The position numbers and the translations under genes were made by a program. A DNA stretch of 64,000 bases, from contig NZ_FXTN01000001.1 of the NCBI RefSeq assembly GCF_900182595.1, positions 372,001 through 436,000 on the forward strand, read 5' to 3'. The stretch is from Pedobacter westerhofensis (GTDB taxonomy: Bacteria > Bacteroidota > Bacteroidia > Sphingobacteriales > Sphingobacteriaceae). Of the stretch, positions 63,077-64,000 are shown piece by piece. Positions within the stretch are counted from its first letter, which is position 1; each line of letters starts with the position of its first letter. Under the pieces are notes generated by a model. That model searched no databases. It saw nothing but the letters and a program-made list of their open reading frames with translations, and had not been told where the DNA came from.

Positions 63077-63163
63077 AACAAATTATTGCCAATCCGAAAT
63101 AGTTTTCAATAATGAAGGGAATATGAGGCGCAACTGACAATAAAAACCAGCTGCAGCATGCAG

Positions 63164-63202
63164 AAAAAAAAGCAGTACCGGCTAATTACTTAGCCGGTAC
63201 TG
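63164..63202 (-). terminator. Terminator after the M16 peptidase gene
   Basis: A perfect 13-bp stem (63190-63202 with 63173-63185, core GTACCGGCTAA) with a 4-base loop, then CTTTTTTTT on the minus strand. Confidence 0.9.
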
Positions 63203-63204
63203 TA

Positions 63205-64000
63205 TTACTTTTTACCAACGATAACGCTCGTAAATTCTTCAGTATTTAAATATTTATTGGCCAGTACTTTCATTTCTTCAGCAGTGATCGTTTTAACGGT
63301 TTTGATATAATTATCATAATAGTCATAATTCAAACCCGAGAAATAAATATTTTTAAACTTATCCGCGTGGGAGAAAGCATTTTCAAGGCTGCCCAGCATA
63401 GAACCCAGCATATAGTTTCGTACCAGGTCAAGCTCCTCATCAGCAACCAGTTCAGATTTCAGCAGGCCAATCTCTTTCTCAATTTCGACCAGGGCATTGG
63501 CACAAACATCCGCGCCCACCTCTGTAGCAATAAAGAAGTATCCGGAGTCTTTCATCGAAACGATCGCAGAGCCGATGCCATAGGTATAACCTTTGTCTTC
63601 ACGGATATTTGACATCAACCTGGAGCCAAAATATCCCCCAAGCAGGCAATTCATCACCTGGAAACCCGGAAAGTCTGTATGTGTCCTGTTCAAACTCCTC
63701 ATTCCCATTCTGATGGCAGATTGTACCGCATCAGGGCGTTCAATAAAGATTTCGCCAGTTAAGGATTGATCAAAAGAGAAGTGATTGATTACAGAAGCAT
63801 CTACATTGTTCCATTCCTTACCAAAAATAGCATTCAGGGTATCAAATTCCGATTCTTCAAATTTCCCGGCCACAAAGATGGTACAGTTTTCAGGTTTATA
63901 AGCCGCGCTGAAATAGCTCGTAAGTTCATCCCGCTGTATCGCCTGATAATCTTCTACTTCAATGTTGGAACCATAGGCAGAATTACCAAAAATGGCATTG
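63205..64000 (-). CDS. M16-family peptidase, C-terminal part, cut by window edge
   Basis: About 264 residues are visible and the frame is open to the window end; I translated the extra bases 63874-64000, which read YFSAAYKPENCTIFVAGKFE before the first GTG in frame. AYKPENC...VAG is the standard end of the first M16 subdomain, and the rest (FPGFQVMNCLLGGYFGSRLM, then NIREDKGYTYGIGSA) is the second half with the R/Y motif that binds peptide. The zinc-binding HXXEH must lie outside the window, so catalytic competence cannot be judged. M16 proteins often come in pairs in this phylum. Confidence 0.92.
   Translation of the reverse strand, partial: NAIFGNSAYGSNIEVEDYQAIQRDELTSYFSAAYKPENCTIFVAGKFEESEFDTLNAIFGKEWNNVDASVINHFSFDQSLTGEIFIERPDAVQSAIRMGMRSLNRTHTDFPGFQVMNCLLGGYFGSRLMSNIREDKGYTYGIGSAIVSMKDSGYFFIATEVGADVCANALVEIEKEIGLLKSELVADEELDLVRNYMLGSMLGSLENAFSHADKFKNIYFSGLNYDYYDNYIKTVKTITAEEMKVLANKYLNTEEFTSVIVGKK

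Noticed and set aside
1..64000. CRISPR arrays, tRNA or rRNA genes, insertion sequences, prophage
   Set aside because: I saw no regularly spaced repeats, transposase or integrase signatures, or cloverleaf-like sequences in the gaps, although a tRNA scan was not run.

Overview
This window looks like chromosomal DNA from a Bacteroidota member, most likely family Sphingobacteriaceae (Pedobacter or a close relative). The evidence is a SusC/SusD pair with FecR and an ECF sigma factor, several promoters of the Bacteroidota type (TAnnTTTG at -7, and in one case TTTG 19 bases upstream), weak Shine-Dalgarno sequences, and a mid-40s GC impression. The genus is inferred from protein style, not from a search. 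I see no tRNA, rRNA, CRISPR array, insertion sequence or prophage. Both ends cut genes: uxuA on the left and an M16 peptidase on the right.

Layout. 1-3.8 kb: uxuA (partial), a DUF6702-like protein and an M1 metallopeptidase. 4.0-8.5 kb: one operon of polyphosphate-type glucokinase, gnd, zwf and pgl, which takes glucose to ribulose-5-phosphate. 8.5-9.0 kb: an ORF6N protein with a probable frameshift at its 5' end. 9.2-14.7 kb: a seven-gene biosynthetic operon (flavoprotein, methyltransferase, type III polyketide synthase, FabZ-like dehydratase, ketosynthase, acyl carrier protein, phosphopantetheinyl transferase). It probably makes a methylated and oxidised phenolic lipid or pyrone. 14.6-17.6 kb: ppk1-ppx. 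17.7-33.5 kb: mostly housekeeping genes (histone-like protein, YajQ, GNAT, GH43, ABC ATPase, MscS, RNase R, prenyl synthase, L21/L27, a DAACS symporter), plus a signalling protein with a histidine-kinase dimerisation domain but no ATPase domain, and a small ECF sigma/membrane-protein pair with its own ECF-type promoter.

34.2-57.1 kb: a large polysaccharide utilisation locus on the minus strand. In transcription order it has ECF sigma, FecR, SusC, SusD, GH29, GH92, GH2, a NagB-PIG-L fusion, a FucP/NagP-type permease, GH125, GH3 and GH20. Together these enzymes would remove fucose, alpha- and beta-mannose and GlcNAc, so the best inferred substrate is an N-glycan-type oligosaccharide. No endoglycosidase, amidase, sialidase or NagA is visible. 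57.4-64 kb: trxB, a YwqK-like protein, an acyl-CoA carboxylase beta subunit, a LOG protein, guaB and the partial M16 peptidase.

The most interesting items are the polyketide operon with its own carrier-protein module, the NagB-PIG-L fusion with Thr in place of a catalytic Asp, the ATPase-less hybrid signalling protein, and the long low-complexity tail on ribosomal protein L27.
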